From: Hybos culiciformis
Lineage: Eukaryota; Arthropoda; Insecta; Diptera; Hybotidae
Reading direction: 5' to 3'
Length of the DNA stretch: 64,000 bases
Assembly (NCBI GenBank): GCA_964007475.1
Contig: OZ023273.1
Span: 78,989,830-79,053,829 of the forward strand
Within the stretch, counting starts at the first letter, position 1. Every line of letters begins with the position of its first letter. The notes below the pieces were generated by a model. That model ran no database searches. It was not told where the DNA came from and worked only from the letters and a program-made list of their open reading frames with translations. The position numbers were made by a program, and so were the translations under genes. Below, piece after piece: positions 54,265 to 64,000 of the stretch.

Positions 54265-54845
54265 CAATGGAAAAATTGATTCCCTTGATTCAACTTTGGA
54301 TGAATTTAAGAATATTACTCATTCCTTGGATTTTATTGGACATTATAAAAATGAACAAGTATTGAAGGAAGTGAACTATAATTCAGTAATTAGGATGAAA
54401 ATTAAAAGATTAATATGGATTCTTATATAAATTATATTGTTTTGAAACTCAGTCACAATTTAAAGAAGATTTCGAATAAATTTGATATTGGCACAAAAAC
54501 AATTCAATACACATTTCGTGAGTTGCTTGTTCAACTGAACAATGACAAACTAGTTAAGAAAGTAGATAATTTTGGTAAAGATTGTAGGAAATATTTTCGA
54601 TCACATCTGACAATATTCAATTTAAAAATAACATTGACAGTGACACTGATGAAGTTCCAACATATTTGACACATGTCGAACACGAAATAAATTTGATTCA
54701 ACGATCTATTAGAGACATAAATGACACAATACAAAATTTAGATCATAACTTTCCTACAGACATTCCTACAGTAATTTCTGCGGACACAATCAAAAACACA
54801 AACAAAGTTGAGATTTTAAATAGCGATAGTGATAATGGTAATTGG
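54265..54845 (+). pseudogene. Unrecognised coding-like relic upstream of the Gypsy element
   Basis: Readable in shifting frames: EFNGKIDSLDSTLDEFKNIT (about 54265), INYIVLKLSHNLKKISNKFD (54424 on), FRELLVQLNNDKLVKKVDNF, and 54666-54848 with RDINDTIQNLDHNFPTDIPT. It is mostly charged, helical and coiled-coil-like, with no domain I can name. Reading could continue to about 54925 (ISTICEGNNSDCDNSNNI). It may be an ORF1 of a LINE or a captured host exon. The Gypsy 5' LTR begins right after it. Confidence 0.35.
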
Positions 54846-54931
54846 TGAATTTACCTGATATTTCGACAATATGTGAGGGAAATAATTCAGACTGTGATAA
54901 TTCTAACAATATTTTACTTAAAACTGACTTG

Positions 54932-55315
54932 TGTAGTGCATACAGTACACTCTGTATCTATTTCCCCTTAATTTTACGAAATTTAAAATTGAAAAATTAT
55001 AAATTAAAAATGGTATGATCTTTATTCTTTTTGATACCTTTTCAATTTCTAGTAAATAAGAAATCAATTTAAATTATAAAAATTATGAAATTTGAATTAT
55101 ATAAAAGAATGAATAAAAAACTTATAGGAAATTAATAAAATTTCAGTCTTATCAGAATCATTAATTAATTCAGACATCCTCTTTGGGTTCTTTTATAGAA
55201 CCATTCGTTGTCTTGACTTTAAGACAAAAATTCTTTTTTTAGATCATTCTTTCATGAACTGTATTTTGTTTTCTCTAGGAGAAAAATACATATAATAAAA
55301 TAAAAAGACACCACA
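54932..55315 (+). repeat. Gypsy 5' LTR (384 bp)
   Basis: TGTAGTGCATACAGTACACT ... GACACCACA. Matches the 3' LTR base for base except for a few changes and a short duplication at the start (ATACAGTAC). A plausible primer-binding site, TGGCGATCCTGCC, follows directly at 55316; the tRNA is not identified. Confidence 0.92.
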
Positions 55316-55384
55316 TGGCGATCCTGCCAAATTAAATAAAAAATTAAACACCTAGAAATAAAAAAAAAAATTTTTTTTACATCA

Positions 55385-55723
55385 ATGAACACAACAAAAT
55401 TTACCGAGTTAGAGGAATTTTGTAGAGCAAATTCGGACGCAGGACCTAAACCAAGGGTGATAATTGAAAGGTCAGAAAAACCAAAAAAAACAAAAATTAG
55501 TTTAGAGCAATATAGAAATAGGGTCAAAATATTGCCCCCATTACCAAAAAAAAAAGAAATAAAAAAAAAAGGTGCCGGCAAACACAAACAAATAAACAAA
55601 CAAATAGCAAACTTATTTCGACTGAGAGATTTACCAACCGCTTCCAGTCAATATAAAGCTCAGCTCAGCAAAAAAATCGAAGAATTGCGTCAAGCCCGTG
55701 CAAATCTAAAACCCAGGAAATAA
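55385..55723 (+). CDS. Small basic ORF between LTR and gag (112 aa)
   Basis: An intact ORF of 112 residues between the primer-binding site and gag. It is strongly basic: KPKKTKISLEQYRNRVK, PLPKKKEIKKKGAGKHKQ and a C-terminal helix KKIEELRQARANLKPRK. I know no standard Gypsy gene in this place. It may be a nucleic-acid-binding accessory protein of this lineage. It has escaped the frameshifts seen in gag-pol despite long A-runs. About 490 bp of A+T-rich DNA (55724-56214) with fragments such as NFTQPQNLEYKIETFKTLKE follows, which may be the degraded start of gag. Confidence 0.45.
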   Translation: MNTTKFTELEEFCRANSDAGPKPRVIIERSEKPKKTKISLEQYRNRVKILPPLPKKKEIKKKGAGKHKQINKQIANLFRLRDLPTASSQYKAQLSKKIEELRQARANLKPRK

Positions 55724-56214
55724 TATTTAAAATAACAAAAAAAAAAAAATAATGACAAAAAAATATATACCTGCATGTTTTTTTTTAGACATCATTCGAA
55801 ACAAAAATTTAATTGTACAAAAAAAAAAATTTGAAATATGAAACACATAAATATTTTAAAAATATTATTAAAATTTTCTCTTATTGTAAATTTGCATTAC
55901 ACTTTTATTTTATTTCCAATTATGCAAAATCAATTAATCAAAACGATTAAAAGCCTTGAAAATTTATTTAAAAATTTAAAAAAAACACAGTAGAGAATTT
56001 ACTCAGCCCCAAAATTTAGAATATAAAATCGAAACTTTTAAAACACTTAAAGAATTTTTCCTTCAAAATATCGACTTACTTACAGATAAAAATTTAGCAA
56101 TTTCTTTAACAAACGAATTTTACATTTTACAAAAAAAAACTAGTTTTATTTTAAACAAAAAAAAATTAGGTACAGAAACAAAATATCTTTGAGGAGTTAA
56201 TTTATAATTTAGAC

Positions 56215-56999
56215 ATGGCTGAATTCGACGCACATAAATGTGCAAAATGTTTGACTACCTTTGACAAAGATGATCATGAAAAGTTCATCAACCAGGTTCA
56301 ATATTACCATGACACCTTATCTGCGGTGGGTAAGACTGCCTGTGTGCAATTTATTACAAAAACTGAATTACCAAAAGATGTCAGGTTTAAATTTGCTACT
56401 TTACCTGATATTGACAATTTGGAAGATTTAAAGCAAAACCTTAACGCTATTTTTAAACGAAAAAAATCCCCGCTTACTTTTCAATGCGAACTAGGTAAAA
56501 GTGAACAAGGTTTACAAACAGTACAAAACTTTTCCCTAAAATTAGAAAAAATAATATCTGAACTAAATGACATACAAATAAATGAAATCGGTGAAAATCA
56601 TAAACCAACAATAATTAAAATTAATGAACAATTAGTGCTCAACTCGTTCCAAAATGGTTTAAATGAACCGATGAGAACTGCTGTTCTCGCCGCTTCACCA
56701 AGAACCTTAATAGATGCCGTTCGCATTGCATCCAATGTAGAAATAAAACCATACAATGCACAAGTTATGACCTTTAATTCAACTAATAAAAAAAAAAGGA
56801 GGATTTCAAAATAAAAATTTTAATAATATTCGTAATAATAACAATAATAATTTTCGCAACAATAATTTTAGTAATAAAAATAACCGTCATTACCATCATT
56901 CACGCAATAACAACAACAATAATAGAAATAATACTAACAATTTCAACAATAATAGTTATAATCATAATAACCGCAACAATAATAATCCTAACAATAATC
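56215..56999 (+). pseudogene. Gypsy gag, first part
   Basis: Capsid-type structural protein. The 199-residue ORF has LTFQCELGKSEQGLQTVQNF and SLKLEKIISELNDIQ, then LNSFQNGLNEPMRTAVLAAS and LIDAVRIASNVE, the order of Gypsy/errantivirus capsid domains. At the A-run 56790-56799 the frame slips. Beyond it an Asn-rich, Arg-dotted tail (about 56812-56999) replaces the usual zinc knuckle. The tail is then cut by the element at 57000. Confidence 0.8.
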
Positions 57000-57566
57000 G
57001 GGGGATGGAAATAAGGCCGCGGGAAATAAGGCCACGACGTTTTTTTGTTGCGGTCTTATTTCATTTTGAAAAATGAAATAAGGCCGCGAAGATTTTTTCG
57101 CGGCCTTATTTCGGTTTTCAAAATGAAATAAGGCCGCGAAAAAAATGAAAATGAAATAAGACCGCAAAAAATTCCTAGCGGCCTTATTTCGTTTTGAAAA
57201 ATGAAATAAGACTGCGACAAAAAAAAACAATTATTCGGAGGGCTAATTTCATTTTTATAAATGAAATAAGGCCGCATAATCTTGTGAGGCCCGCCCGCCG
57301 CCCTGCTGCCCCCTGCCCTGTGTGCTCACCTCACAAGATTACGCGGCCTTATTTCGTTTTTCAAAATGAAATAAGGCCGCGAAAAAATCCTCGCGGCCTT
57401 ATTTCATTTTTCAAAATGAAATTAGTCCTCCGATTAATTTTTTTTTTCAAAATGAAATAAGGCCGCGAGGAATTTTATGCGGTCTTATTTCATTTTTCAA
57501 ATGAAATAAGACCGCAACAAAAAACCTATCGCGGCCTTATTTCCCGCGGCCTTATTTCACTGCGCC
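57000..57566. mobile_element. Palindrome-module element 2, 567 bp, 8-bp TSD, in gag
   Basis: Flanked by CAATAATC at 56992-56999 and 57567-57574. The ends read GGGGGATGGAAATAAGGCCG and, inverted, GGCGCAGTGAAATAAGGCCG. The interior is about 20 copies of AAATGAAATAAGGCCGCG in alternating orientation around a GC-rich core at about 57288-57335 (GCCCGCCCGCCGCCCTGCTG, then CCCCCTGCCCTGTGTGCTCA). The core matches that of 49669-50370. The four short ORFs across it only read the modules. Confidence 0.9.
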
Positions 57567-57574
57567 CAATAATC

Positions 57575-57756
57575 ATAACAATTTGCGACAAAACCCTACT
57601 AATAATAATCGTCGATTTGGTACTAACAATAATAACAATCAAAATAACTACCGTCGAAATCAAAATTTTAGAGTTAATCATGTGCAAAATCAGGGAAACG
57701 AGGAAGATGTCCCCAACGAGCAAATTCGGCAGTTGAGAGACACGAACCAATATTAA
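57575..57756 (+). pseudogene. Gypsy gag, C-terminal Asn-rich tail
   Basis: Continues gag after the insertion: LRQNPTNNNRRFGTNNNNN, then NEEDVPNEQIRQLRDTNQY-like acidic end and a stop at 57754-57756. The protease frame is -1 relative to gag and open across the stop, as for -1 ribosomal frameshifting in Gypsy elements. Confidence 0.7.
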
Positions 57757-58520
57757 ATGAAAATAAAATTTTCGTTTTTAATAAATACTTAACAAATTAT
57801 GTAACATTGTCGACAAGTACAACTATCGGCCTAAAAACCTTTCTAATTGACACAGGTGCCGATATTTCAATCATAAAATCAAATATTTTAGATAAAAATT
57901 TAAAATTAAATAATATTAGGTGCAAAATATCTGGTGTAACAAACGAAGAAATTTTTTCCCTTGGAACAATTTACGCCAACCTTTTTCTTGAAAATGATTA
58001 TATTAAACAAGAATTTCATGTTGTCACAAAATCTTTTCCTATACTTACTGATGGAATTCTTGGGCGCGACTTTTTAGTAAATAATCATTGCAATATTGAT
58101 TATCAAACTTTTGCCATTTCAATTTTTAATAAAGATAACATGACAGTCCTGCCACTTATGACAAATTTACAAAAATTCGCTGAAATTAAAATACCCCCTA
58201 GAACACAGATAATACAATCATTTAATATCAAATTAAATGAAGAAAGTGTTGTTTTGAGCGAAAATATTGCAGAGGACGTTTTTATAGCTAATTGTATCAT
58301 ATCTTCCAAAGTTTTTACACATATAAAAATTTTAAATGCAAGCGAAAATGAAATAGTTTTAAAAAATCTTCAACTTAGAACAGAACCAATTTCAAATTAT
58401 CACATTTTAAATATTAGAACTAATTATGATGTTGATCTGAAAAGAATAGAGCGTCTAAAAAAGGAATTAAAAATCGACATTCTTGATACAAAAGCAAAAA
58501 GGGATATATTAAAAGTTTGA
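57735..58520 (+). pseudogene. Gypsy pol: aspartic protease
   Basis: Retroviral-type protease that processes gag-pol. DTGAD lies at 57849-57863, with an open -1 frame upstream from about 57735, and ILGRDFL about 70 residues later completes the fold. The ORF continues through a 130-residue linker to a TGA at 58518-58520. The next codons (ENFCDVFQLE) are clearly in phase, so this TGA is a point mutation within pol. Confidence 0.9.
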
Positions 58521-59386
58521 GAAAATTTTTGTGATGTTTTTCAATTAGAAGGTGACAATCTAACAGTCAACAATTTTTATAAACAGCATATCGCGTTAAC
58601 AGACAAAAATCCTGTTTATATAAAAAACTACAGGCTTCCGCATTCTCAAATAAATGAAATTGAACATCAAGTTAAAAACCTTCTAGATCAAGGTATTGTT
58701 GAACCATCTATAAGCCCTTATAATTCTCTATTACTTATAATGCCAAAAAAAAAATACATCTAACGAAAAAAACTGGCGTTTAGTTGTTGATTACAGACAG
58801 CTTAATAAAAAAAATTGTTGACGACAAATTCCAGCTAACCAGATTAGAAGATATATTAGACATCTTAGGTCGTTCAAAATGGTTTTCTACCTTAGACTTA
58901 GCCAGTTCGTTCCATCAAATTGCTTTAGATGCCACTTCAAAACCTTTGACCGCCTTCTCAACTTCCAAAGGCCACTGGCAATTTAAAAGTCTGCCGTTTG
59001 GTTTAAAAATTAGTACTTTTCAAAGAATGCTTTCAATCGCATTAGCAGATTTAGGTTCAGAATCATTTTTGTATGTTGATGATATTATAATATTTGGCTG
59101 TAGTCTTGAACATGATAACAACTATTTAATTAAAACATTTGAATATTTGCGAAAATATAATCTAAAACTTAATCCCAAAAAATGTTCATTTTTGCAATCC
59201 CAACTAACATATTTAGGACATCTTATAACTAAAGATGGCGTAAAAACCGACCCAAAAAAATTTGAGGTAATAAAAAATTACCCAACTCCTAAAAATGTGG
59301 ACGATATTCGCAAATTCACAGCTTTTTGTAATTATTATCGACGTTTTATACCTAATTTTGCTCAAATCGCTAGGCCACTCAACTGA
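58521..59386 (+). pseudogene. Gypsy pol: reverse transcriptase
   Basis: RT domain: IKNYRLPHSQINEIEHQVKN, QGIVEPSISPYNSLLLIMPK, WRLVVDYRQLN, the Asp of STLDLASSFHQI, LPFGLKIS, catalytic YVDD (59072-59083), LYLGHL-like TYLGHLITKDGV and NYYRRFIPNFA. Frame slips sit in the A-runs at 58743-58752 and 58804-58812. A TGA at 59384-59386 (where Trp is expected before LLKK) separates it from RNase H. Confidence 0.93.
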
Positions 59387-59850
59387 CTTTTAAAGAAAAA
59401 TACTCCTTTTGTTTGGAATAAAGATTGTCAAAATGCCTTTTTACAAATGAAGAATAAGTTAATGAACCCACCAATTCTACAGTATCCAGATTTTACAACA
59501 GATGCTTCAAATACTGCTATAGGTGCTGTTTTAAGCCAAGTTGAAATTGGTAAAGATTTGCCAATCGCCTATGCCAGTAGAACTCTTACAAAACATGAAA
59601 TAAATAAGTCTATAGTATAGAAAAAGAGTTATTAGGCATACATTGGGCCATAAATTTTTTCAGACTATACATATATGGCAGAAAATTCATCGCTGTCACT
59701 GACCATAGAGCTTTAGTGAGTTTATTCTCACACAAGAATCCGTCTTCAAAGTTAACAAGAATGCGATTAGATTTGTCAGATTATAACTTTGACATTGTGT
59801 ACAAACAAGGAAAAATGCTGATGCACTTTCTAGAATAAATTTAGATTCCG
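59387..59850 (+). pseudogene. Gypsy pol: RNase H and connection
   Basis: Reads FVWNKDCQNAFLQMKNKL, DFTTDASNTAIGAVLSQ, YASRTLTKHEINKS, EKELLGIHWAI, FIAVTDHRALVSLF. The catalytic Asp (TTDASN), Glu (EKELL) and Asp (VTDHRAL) are all present. Frame slips: near 59615 and in the A-run near 59812 (KQGK | ADAL). Confidence 0.9.
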
Positions 59851-59852
59851 AT

Positions 59853-61402
59853 ATGTTAAAAGCTATGATACCTACTACAAATATTAACGTGGTTACTAGG
59901 TCCAAAACTCACAATATCCTACGAAATAATGCTGTATCACAAACACTGCCAAAAACCTCGCAAAATGAGCCTGATCAACTCTATTGCTGGGAACCAACAT
60001 CAATTTCGCAAATAAAAAATTTAAAGACATTAAAATTTTCAACAAATCCCGGAAACATATACACATTTAATAATAACGCGCGTAATAAAAACTATAAACT
60101 AAAAAACTTATCGTATAACAACGTAATAATACACAACAAAATTATAGAAATTGAGCTTAGCAAAAATCTCGATTACAACTTAAGTAATATTCTGGAGACG
60201 CTAACTCAGAAATTAACAAAGCTTCAAATATATAAAATTGCAATTGCAAATAATGACCTTATTTTTAATCATTTCAATATAAATGAATTTAAACATGCGC
60301 ATAATAATATACAACAAATATTTAAAAATAAACTAGTTATTCTCATTTATAAACCTCCAATTCGAATTGAAAATGAAGCTGACAAAATTAAAATTGTAGA
60401 ACAATTTCATAATTCACATTATGCTGGTGGACATTCCGGCGTAAAAAGAACAATAAATAAAATAAAACAGCGTTATATTTGGAAAAACTTAAATAAACAC
60501 GTTAAGAATTATATTAACTCTTGTCTTAAATGTGCACAAAATAAACAAATACGACATACTAAAGAAAAAATGGTAATAACAAAGACACCAAATCAAAGCC
60601 TCGAAATAATTAGCATAGATACAGTTGGTCCCCTAGTACCAAGCAAAAACTTCAGATATATTCTAACCCTTCAGTGTGAGTTAACAAAATTCATTGAAGC
60701 GACTCCCCTACCAGATAAAAAAGCAAACACAATCGCGAAAGCTCTGGTTGAAAACTTTATTTTTAAATACGGATCCTTTAAAATACTAAAATCAGACTTA
60801 GGTACTGAGCTTGTTAATGAAATAATGAAAGAAACATGTAAAATTTTTGACATAACTCATATGACATCAACTCATTTTCACCATGAAACCTTGGGTTCAA
60901 TAGAAAGAACGCATCGTGTTTTAAATGAGTACTTACTATCTTTCACGAATAATTCAGATTGGGACGAATGGATTCCCTATTCCGTTTTTTTTACAATATA
61001 ACACCTCATACAGACACAGGACTAAGTCCACACGAACTAATTTTTGGTAGACTATGTTCTTTACCTACAGACATGACAAACGAAAATAAACCAGCTATAT
61101 ATAATTTAGATAAATATTCTACTGAACTTCGTTATAGATTACAACAAGCACAACAAAACGCAAAGAAATTGCTAGATATTGCAAAACTTAAACGTAAACA
61201 ATATTTTGACAGAAATGCGAATCCAATAAATCTCAAAACTGGTGACTCAGTTTGGCTTAAAGCAGGCAACAGAAAAAAGGATGACCCTCCATATAAGGGC
61301 CCTTTCACAATCATATCAACAAATTCTGTTAATTCGAAAATAAAAATTGGAAATGAAATAAAAGAGATTCATAATAATAGGCTTAAATATTGCAAATCCT
61401 AA
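59853..61402 (+). pseudogene. Gypsy pol: integrase
   Basis: 59853-61001: an N-terminal spacer, then the HHCC zinc domain (HNSHYAGGHSGVKRT ... SCLKCAQNK) and the catalytic core with D (ISIDTVGPL), D (LKSDLGTEL) and E (GSIERTHRVL). One frame slip in the T-run at 60986-60993, then 60959-61402 with LSPHELIFGR and a C-terminal SH3-like end (GDSVWLKAGNRKKDDPPYKG, NRLKYC). All catalytic residues are intact. There is no chromodomain and no envelope ORF between the stop (61402) and the LTR. Confidence 0.92.
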
Positions 61403-61672
61403 AAGATAAAATGTTATAATTAAATATAAAAAAAAAAAAAAAAAAAATTTTTTTAACAAAAATCAAATTTTAGTTAATAAAACCTAATGTACAATATTTT
61501 TATAATTATATATGCATATGTAAATAGTATTTTTAAGTTAATAAATTAGATAGCTATCTTCTCTCATAATTATACAAAAAAAAAAAAAAATCTCATATAT
61601 TACTGAATTTATTGAATTTATTATACCTAATTAAAAAAAAAAAAAAAATTATCTAAATTTTTTTTTTCTCTC

Positions 61673-61684
61673 CAGCGGTGGAGA
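61673..61684 (+). other. Polypurine tract
   Basis: AGCGGTGGAGA directly before TGTAGTG of the 3' LTR, the expected place of the plus-strand primer. Upstream (61403-61672) is A/T-run DNA without an ORF. Confidence 0.6.
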
Positions 61685-62542
61685 TGTAGTGCACTCTGTA
61701 TCTATTTCCCCTTATTTTTACGATATTTAAAATTGAAAAATTATAAATTAAAAATGGTATGATCTTTATTCTTTTTGATACCTTTTCAATTTCTAGTAAA
61801 TAAGAAATCAATTTAAATCAGGGTTTCGAACCCCGAAAATTATTGGTACGGGTACAGGTTCGGGTTCGATGCCTTAAAATTCAGTGGGTTCGGTTCAGGT
61901 TCGGGTTCGGGTTCGGGTTCAACTTTTTTAAGAAAAAAAATTCTATGTAGTGTTTAGTTTAAAATGTAATTTTTATTTTATTTTAATTATTTTATTTAAT
62001 TCAAAAAAAACTTATAAATTCTTTTCATTCATTTTTTTCACTACGTATGAAAACTTCTAGACTAATGAAAATAACCAAAGAAATACAATTAAAAAAATTC
62101 AAAAAAAATTCTGCGAAATATGAAATTTGAATTTCTACGCGCCGCATACTTAGGTAATAATTGCAATTAAAAATTGAACCCGAACCAATTTTTTTAGTGG
62201 GTTCGGGTTCGGGTTCAGGTTCACATAATTTAAAAAAAAACATTGAACCGGAGCGGGTTCAGGGTTCGGGTTCGGTTCGGGTTCGAAACCCTGATTTAAA
62301 TTATAAAAATTATGAAATTTGAATTATATAAAAGAATGTATAAAAAACTTATAGGAAATTAATAAAATTTCAGTCTTATCAGAATCATTAATTAATTCAG
62401 ACATCCTCTTTGGGTTCTTTTATAGAACCATTCGTTGTCTTGACTTTAAGACAAAAATTCTTTTTTTAGATCATTCTTTCATGAACTGTATTTTGTTTTC
62501 TCTAGGAGGAAAATACATATAATAAAATAAAAAGACACCACA
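61685..62542 (+). repeat. Gypsy 3' LTR with nested insertion
   Basis: TGTAGTGCACTCTG ... GACACCACA. Without the nested 475-bp element and its 8-bp duplication it is about 375 bp and nearly identical to the 5' LTR, differing at roughly half a dozen positions. The Gypsy insertion is therefore fairly recent. Confidence 0.92.
61819..62293. mobile_element. hAT-type non-autonomous element, 475 bp, in the 3' LTR
   Basis: The ends CAGGGTTTCGAACC and GGTTCGAAACCCTG are perfect inverted repeats. ATTTAAAT flanks both sides (61811-61818, 62294-62301), and the 5' LTR has the single uninterrupted ATTTAAAT. Subterminal GGTTCGG repeats stand on the left inner side (61855-61920) and, same strand, on the right (62200-62283). 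No transposase. Confidence 0.95.
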
Positions 62543-62880
62543 TTTGACTGTTCTTGTTAAATGTTCTGAAAGTTTGTTATGTTTTTTTTTGACTTCAGTG
62601 AGCAAAAACTTTACTGCACTTGACATTAAAAATCGTATTTTTAATAAAACTGGTATTAAAACTTCTGTTGATAAGTTAAGTAACTGTCTTAATCGTTCTT
62701 ACTCATCTTTTAACAACTAACAAATGCTGCATCTTTTCACAACTAACAAAATTTTATCTGAGCGAATGCTGCATCTTTCTGGGCTGCAGATGTCAAAGCT
62801 TTCGTTGATGTTCCACGTAATAGATATCTAATAAAAAATTATAAAAATTTTCAACCAGTCCAACCACGCGATTATCGAAC
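62543..62880 (+). pseudogene. Unrecognised coding-like relic downstream of the Gypsy element
   Basis: Reads LTVLVKCSESLLC, KNFTALDIKNRIFNKTGIKT, SVDKLSNCLNRSYSSF and, after a frame change, FVDVPRNRYLIKNYKNFQPV. It may be the continuation of the relic at 54265-54925 cut by the Gypsy insertion. No family recognised. Confidence 0.3.
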
Positions 62881-63639
62881 ATGTGTGAGACTCATCCTCA
62901 TAAGTTTAACTTCTTTAGCGAGGTATTGTAAAAATTTTTGGGAGGAAATAGAGGAAAAAAAAAGACAGAATATAGTATGTCCTATGTAACGAAAAGTAAA
63001 AGCCACAACGCTGCAAAATATGGGTAATAACCACAGAATGTAGCATGTTAAAAAGTAAAAACAAATATAAAAGCAGGGAAATATAAGACGTTGTAGCCTG
63101 TACCTGTAGCATGCAGCATGTAGCATGTATTTACAAAAATAAAATAGCGATACTACACACACATAACAAAATACTAACGATGTGTGGAAAGCAAAAAACA
63201 AAAAAAAAACAATATAGAATTAAAAAATTGTGCAATAACAGAATTAAAGATCAACTGATTTTGTTGTTAATATTTACTAGTCAGCCCGTAGAATAGTAAA
63301 TTATAATTGATTTAACATTTATTTAATACTTAATGAAATACAAACAAACACTGATCATCTTGTTCCAATAATTAATTTTGAAATATTTCATGAAACACAA
63401 TCTTTTTGGCCATAAAATGGTTATTAGTTTTTTTCGAGAATATTTTTAAAATTCTCTTATCCAAAACCCTTGATAACGCTACTGTCCATGAGAAAATTCA
63501 TGATCTTCTAAAAAACATGTGTGAATAGGACACACGGAAGAAATGAAACTTCATGTATGCGAGATTTTCACTGTATTTTCGATTTTGTTCTGAGCCATTG
63601 CAGAGTGGGTTATTGAGCTGCTGAGCTAAAAAGAGGGGT

Positions 63640-63882
63640 CCCAATTTTTTGTGACGCAATTTTTGTGTATAATCATTTTCTCTTTTTATGTACCAAATTT
63701 GAACGAAATCAGACGAACTTTTGAAGCCCTCCCCCAGGGAAGGTCGCTGGGTAGGAAGCCCATAAATTTTTTGTTACGAAATTTTTGTGTTTAATCATTT
63801 CCTCGTTTTATGCACAAAATTTGAATGACAACGGACGAACTTTTGAAGTCCTCCCCCAGGTGAGGTCGCTGGGTAGGAGGCC
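63640..63882. repeat. Two-copy repeat, period about 122 bp
   Basis: Both copies hold GTGTNTAATCATTT, CGAACTTTTGAAG(C/T)CCT and CCCCCAGG.GAGGTCGCTGG followed by GTAGGA. This could be transcribed 3' sequence of a mobile element, but no gene is recognisable in 62881-64000. Confidence 0.75.
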
Positions 63883-64000
63883 AATCAAATTTTAAAATAG
63901 CCTAAAACAACCCCCGACCTGACCACTGGCTTTGAATGTATTCAAGAATTCAATGGGATACAGATGTTCACTTTCTTGAACTCGAAAATCAAATTTGTTA

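Larger units (their letters stand above)
54932..62542 (+). mobile_element. Gypsy-class LTR retrotransposon, nearly complete
   Basis: Order: 5' LTR, small basic ORF, gag, protease, RT, RNase H, integrase, polypurine tract, 3' LTR. There is no envelope ORF. The flanks are CTTG and TTTG, a near 4-bp duplication. Nested in it are 57000-57566 (gag) and 61819-62293 (3' LTR). The internal genes are broken mainly at A- or T-runs. Confidence 0.9.

Noticed and set aside
55252..55599. Minus-strand membrane-protein ORF (115 aa)
   Set aside because: Antisense of the basic ORF at 55385-55723 and LTR. Hydrophobicity comes from reversed A-rich codons.
56988..57460. ORFs with repeated KNEIRP/LISFFKMK
   Set aside because: Read-through of the AAATGAAATAAGGCCGCG modules.
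61403..61684. Envelope gene in the Gypsy element
   Set aside because: Fewer than 300 bp of A/T runs between integrase stop and 3' LTR, with no ORF.
62872..63296. Overlapping ORFs of 60-109 residues near the right end
   Set aside because: Phe/Tyr/Cys-rich or Lys-rich translations of A+T-rich DNA with no motif, and they overlap each other on both strands.
63640..63882. Helitron end or Helitron coding relic
   Set aside because: No CTRR hairpin end and no Rep/helicase motif could be found. Only a two-copy repeat is certain.

Overview
The window is eukaryotic, very A+T-rich DNA with no gene I can call a host housekeeping gene. It looks like a repeat-dense region of an arthropod genome, most likely an insect. 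The evidence is the mix of element classes: THAP9/P-type, hAT, Tc1/mariner, Penelope-like, I-, CR1/Jockey- and R1-type LINEs, and Gypsy. Nearly every ORF is a piece of a transposon, and most are broken by stops, frameshifts or later insertions. Clade names rest on motif reading alone. Boundaries given with target-site duplications (TSDs) come from direct comparison of flanks in the sequence.

Layout. 1-3.7 kb: a decayed P-element/THAP9-like transposase on the minus strand. 4.4-4.8 kb: a small inverted-repeat element. 5.4-6.4 kb: a deleted Penelope-like element (PLE). 7.28-10.97 kb: a 3.7-kb hAT-like element holding a second long inverted repeat, a 530-bp near-perfect palindrome and a 13-copy satellite. 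11.2-26.7 kb: a 7.7-kb unit present twice head to tail. Each unit is a PLE end pair with an I-type LINE inserted, and that LINE carries a 1.8-kb inverted-repeat element with a second LINE fragment inside. 27.1-33.4 kb: a CR1-like LINE (ORF1 with PHD finger, endonuclease, RT), itself hit by a small element and an inverted PLE pair with hammerhead-like motifs. It abuts a PLE GIY-YIG domain that is split by a hAT element with a perfect 8-bp TSD. 34.9-36.1 kb: a 5'-truncated LINE.

36.9-40.9 kb: an inverted-repeat element and a hAT transposase split by a minisatellite and 273 pure CCCTT repeats. 41.4-42.5 kb: a broken member of a transposon-associated protein family of unknown function. 43.4-49.3 kb: LINE relics carrying two foldback-like elements built from a 16-bp module. 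49.7-50.4 kb: an element made of palindromic modules. 50.7-51.2 kb: a Myb/SANT-like remnant. 51.2-53.3 kb: a Tc1/mariner element with nested insertions. 54.9-62.5 kb: a nearly complete Gypsy-class LTR retrotransposon (gag, protease, RT, RNase H, integrase, no env). It is interrupted in gag by a relative of the 49.7-kb element and in its 3' LTR by a hAT-like element whose empty site is preserved in the 5' LTR. 62.9-64.0 kb: no recognised gene.

The most interesting signal is architectural. Several unrelated short elements are built from many alternating inverted copies of their own terminal motif. Two of them (49669-50370 and 57000-57566) differ in module sequence but share terminal pattern, 8-bp TSDs and a GC-rich core, so they look like one undescribed family.
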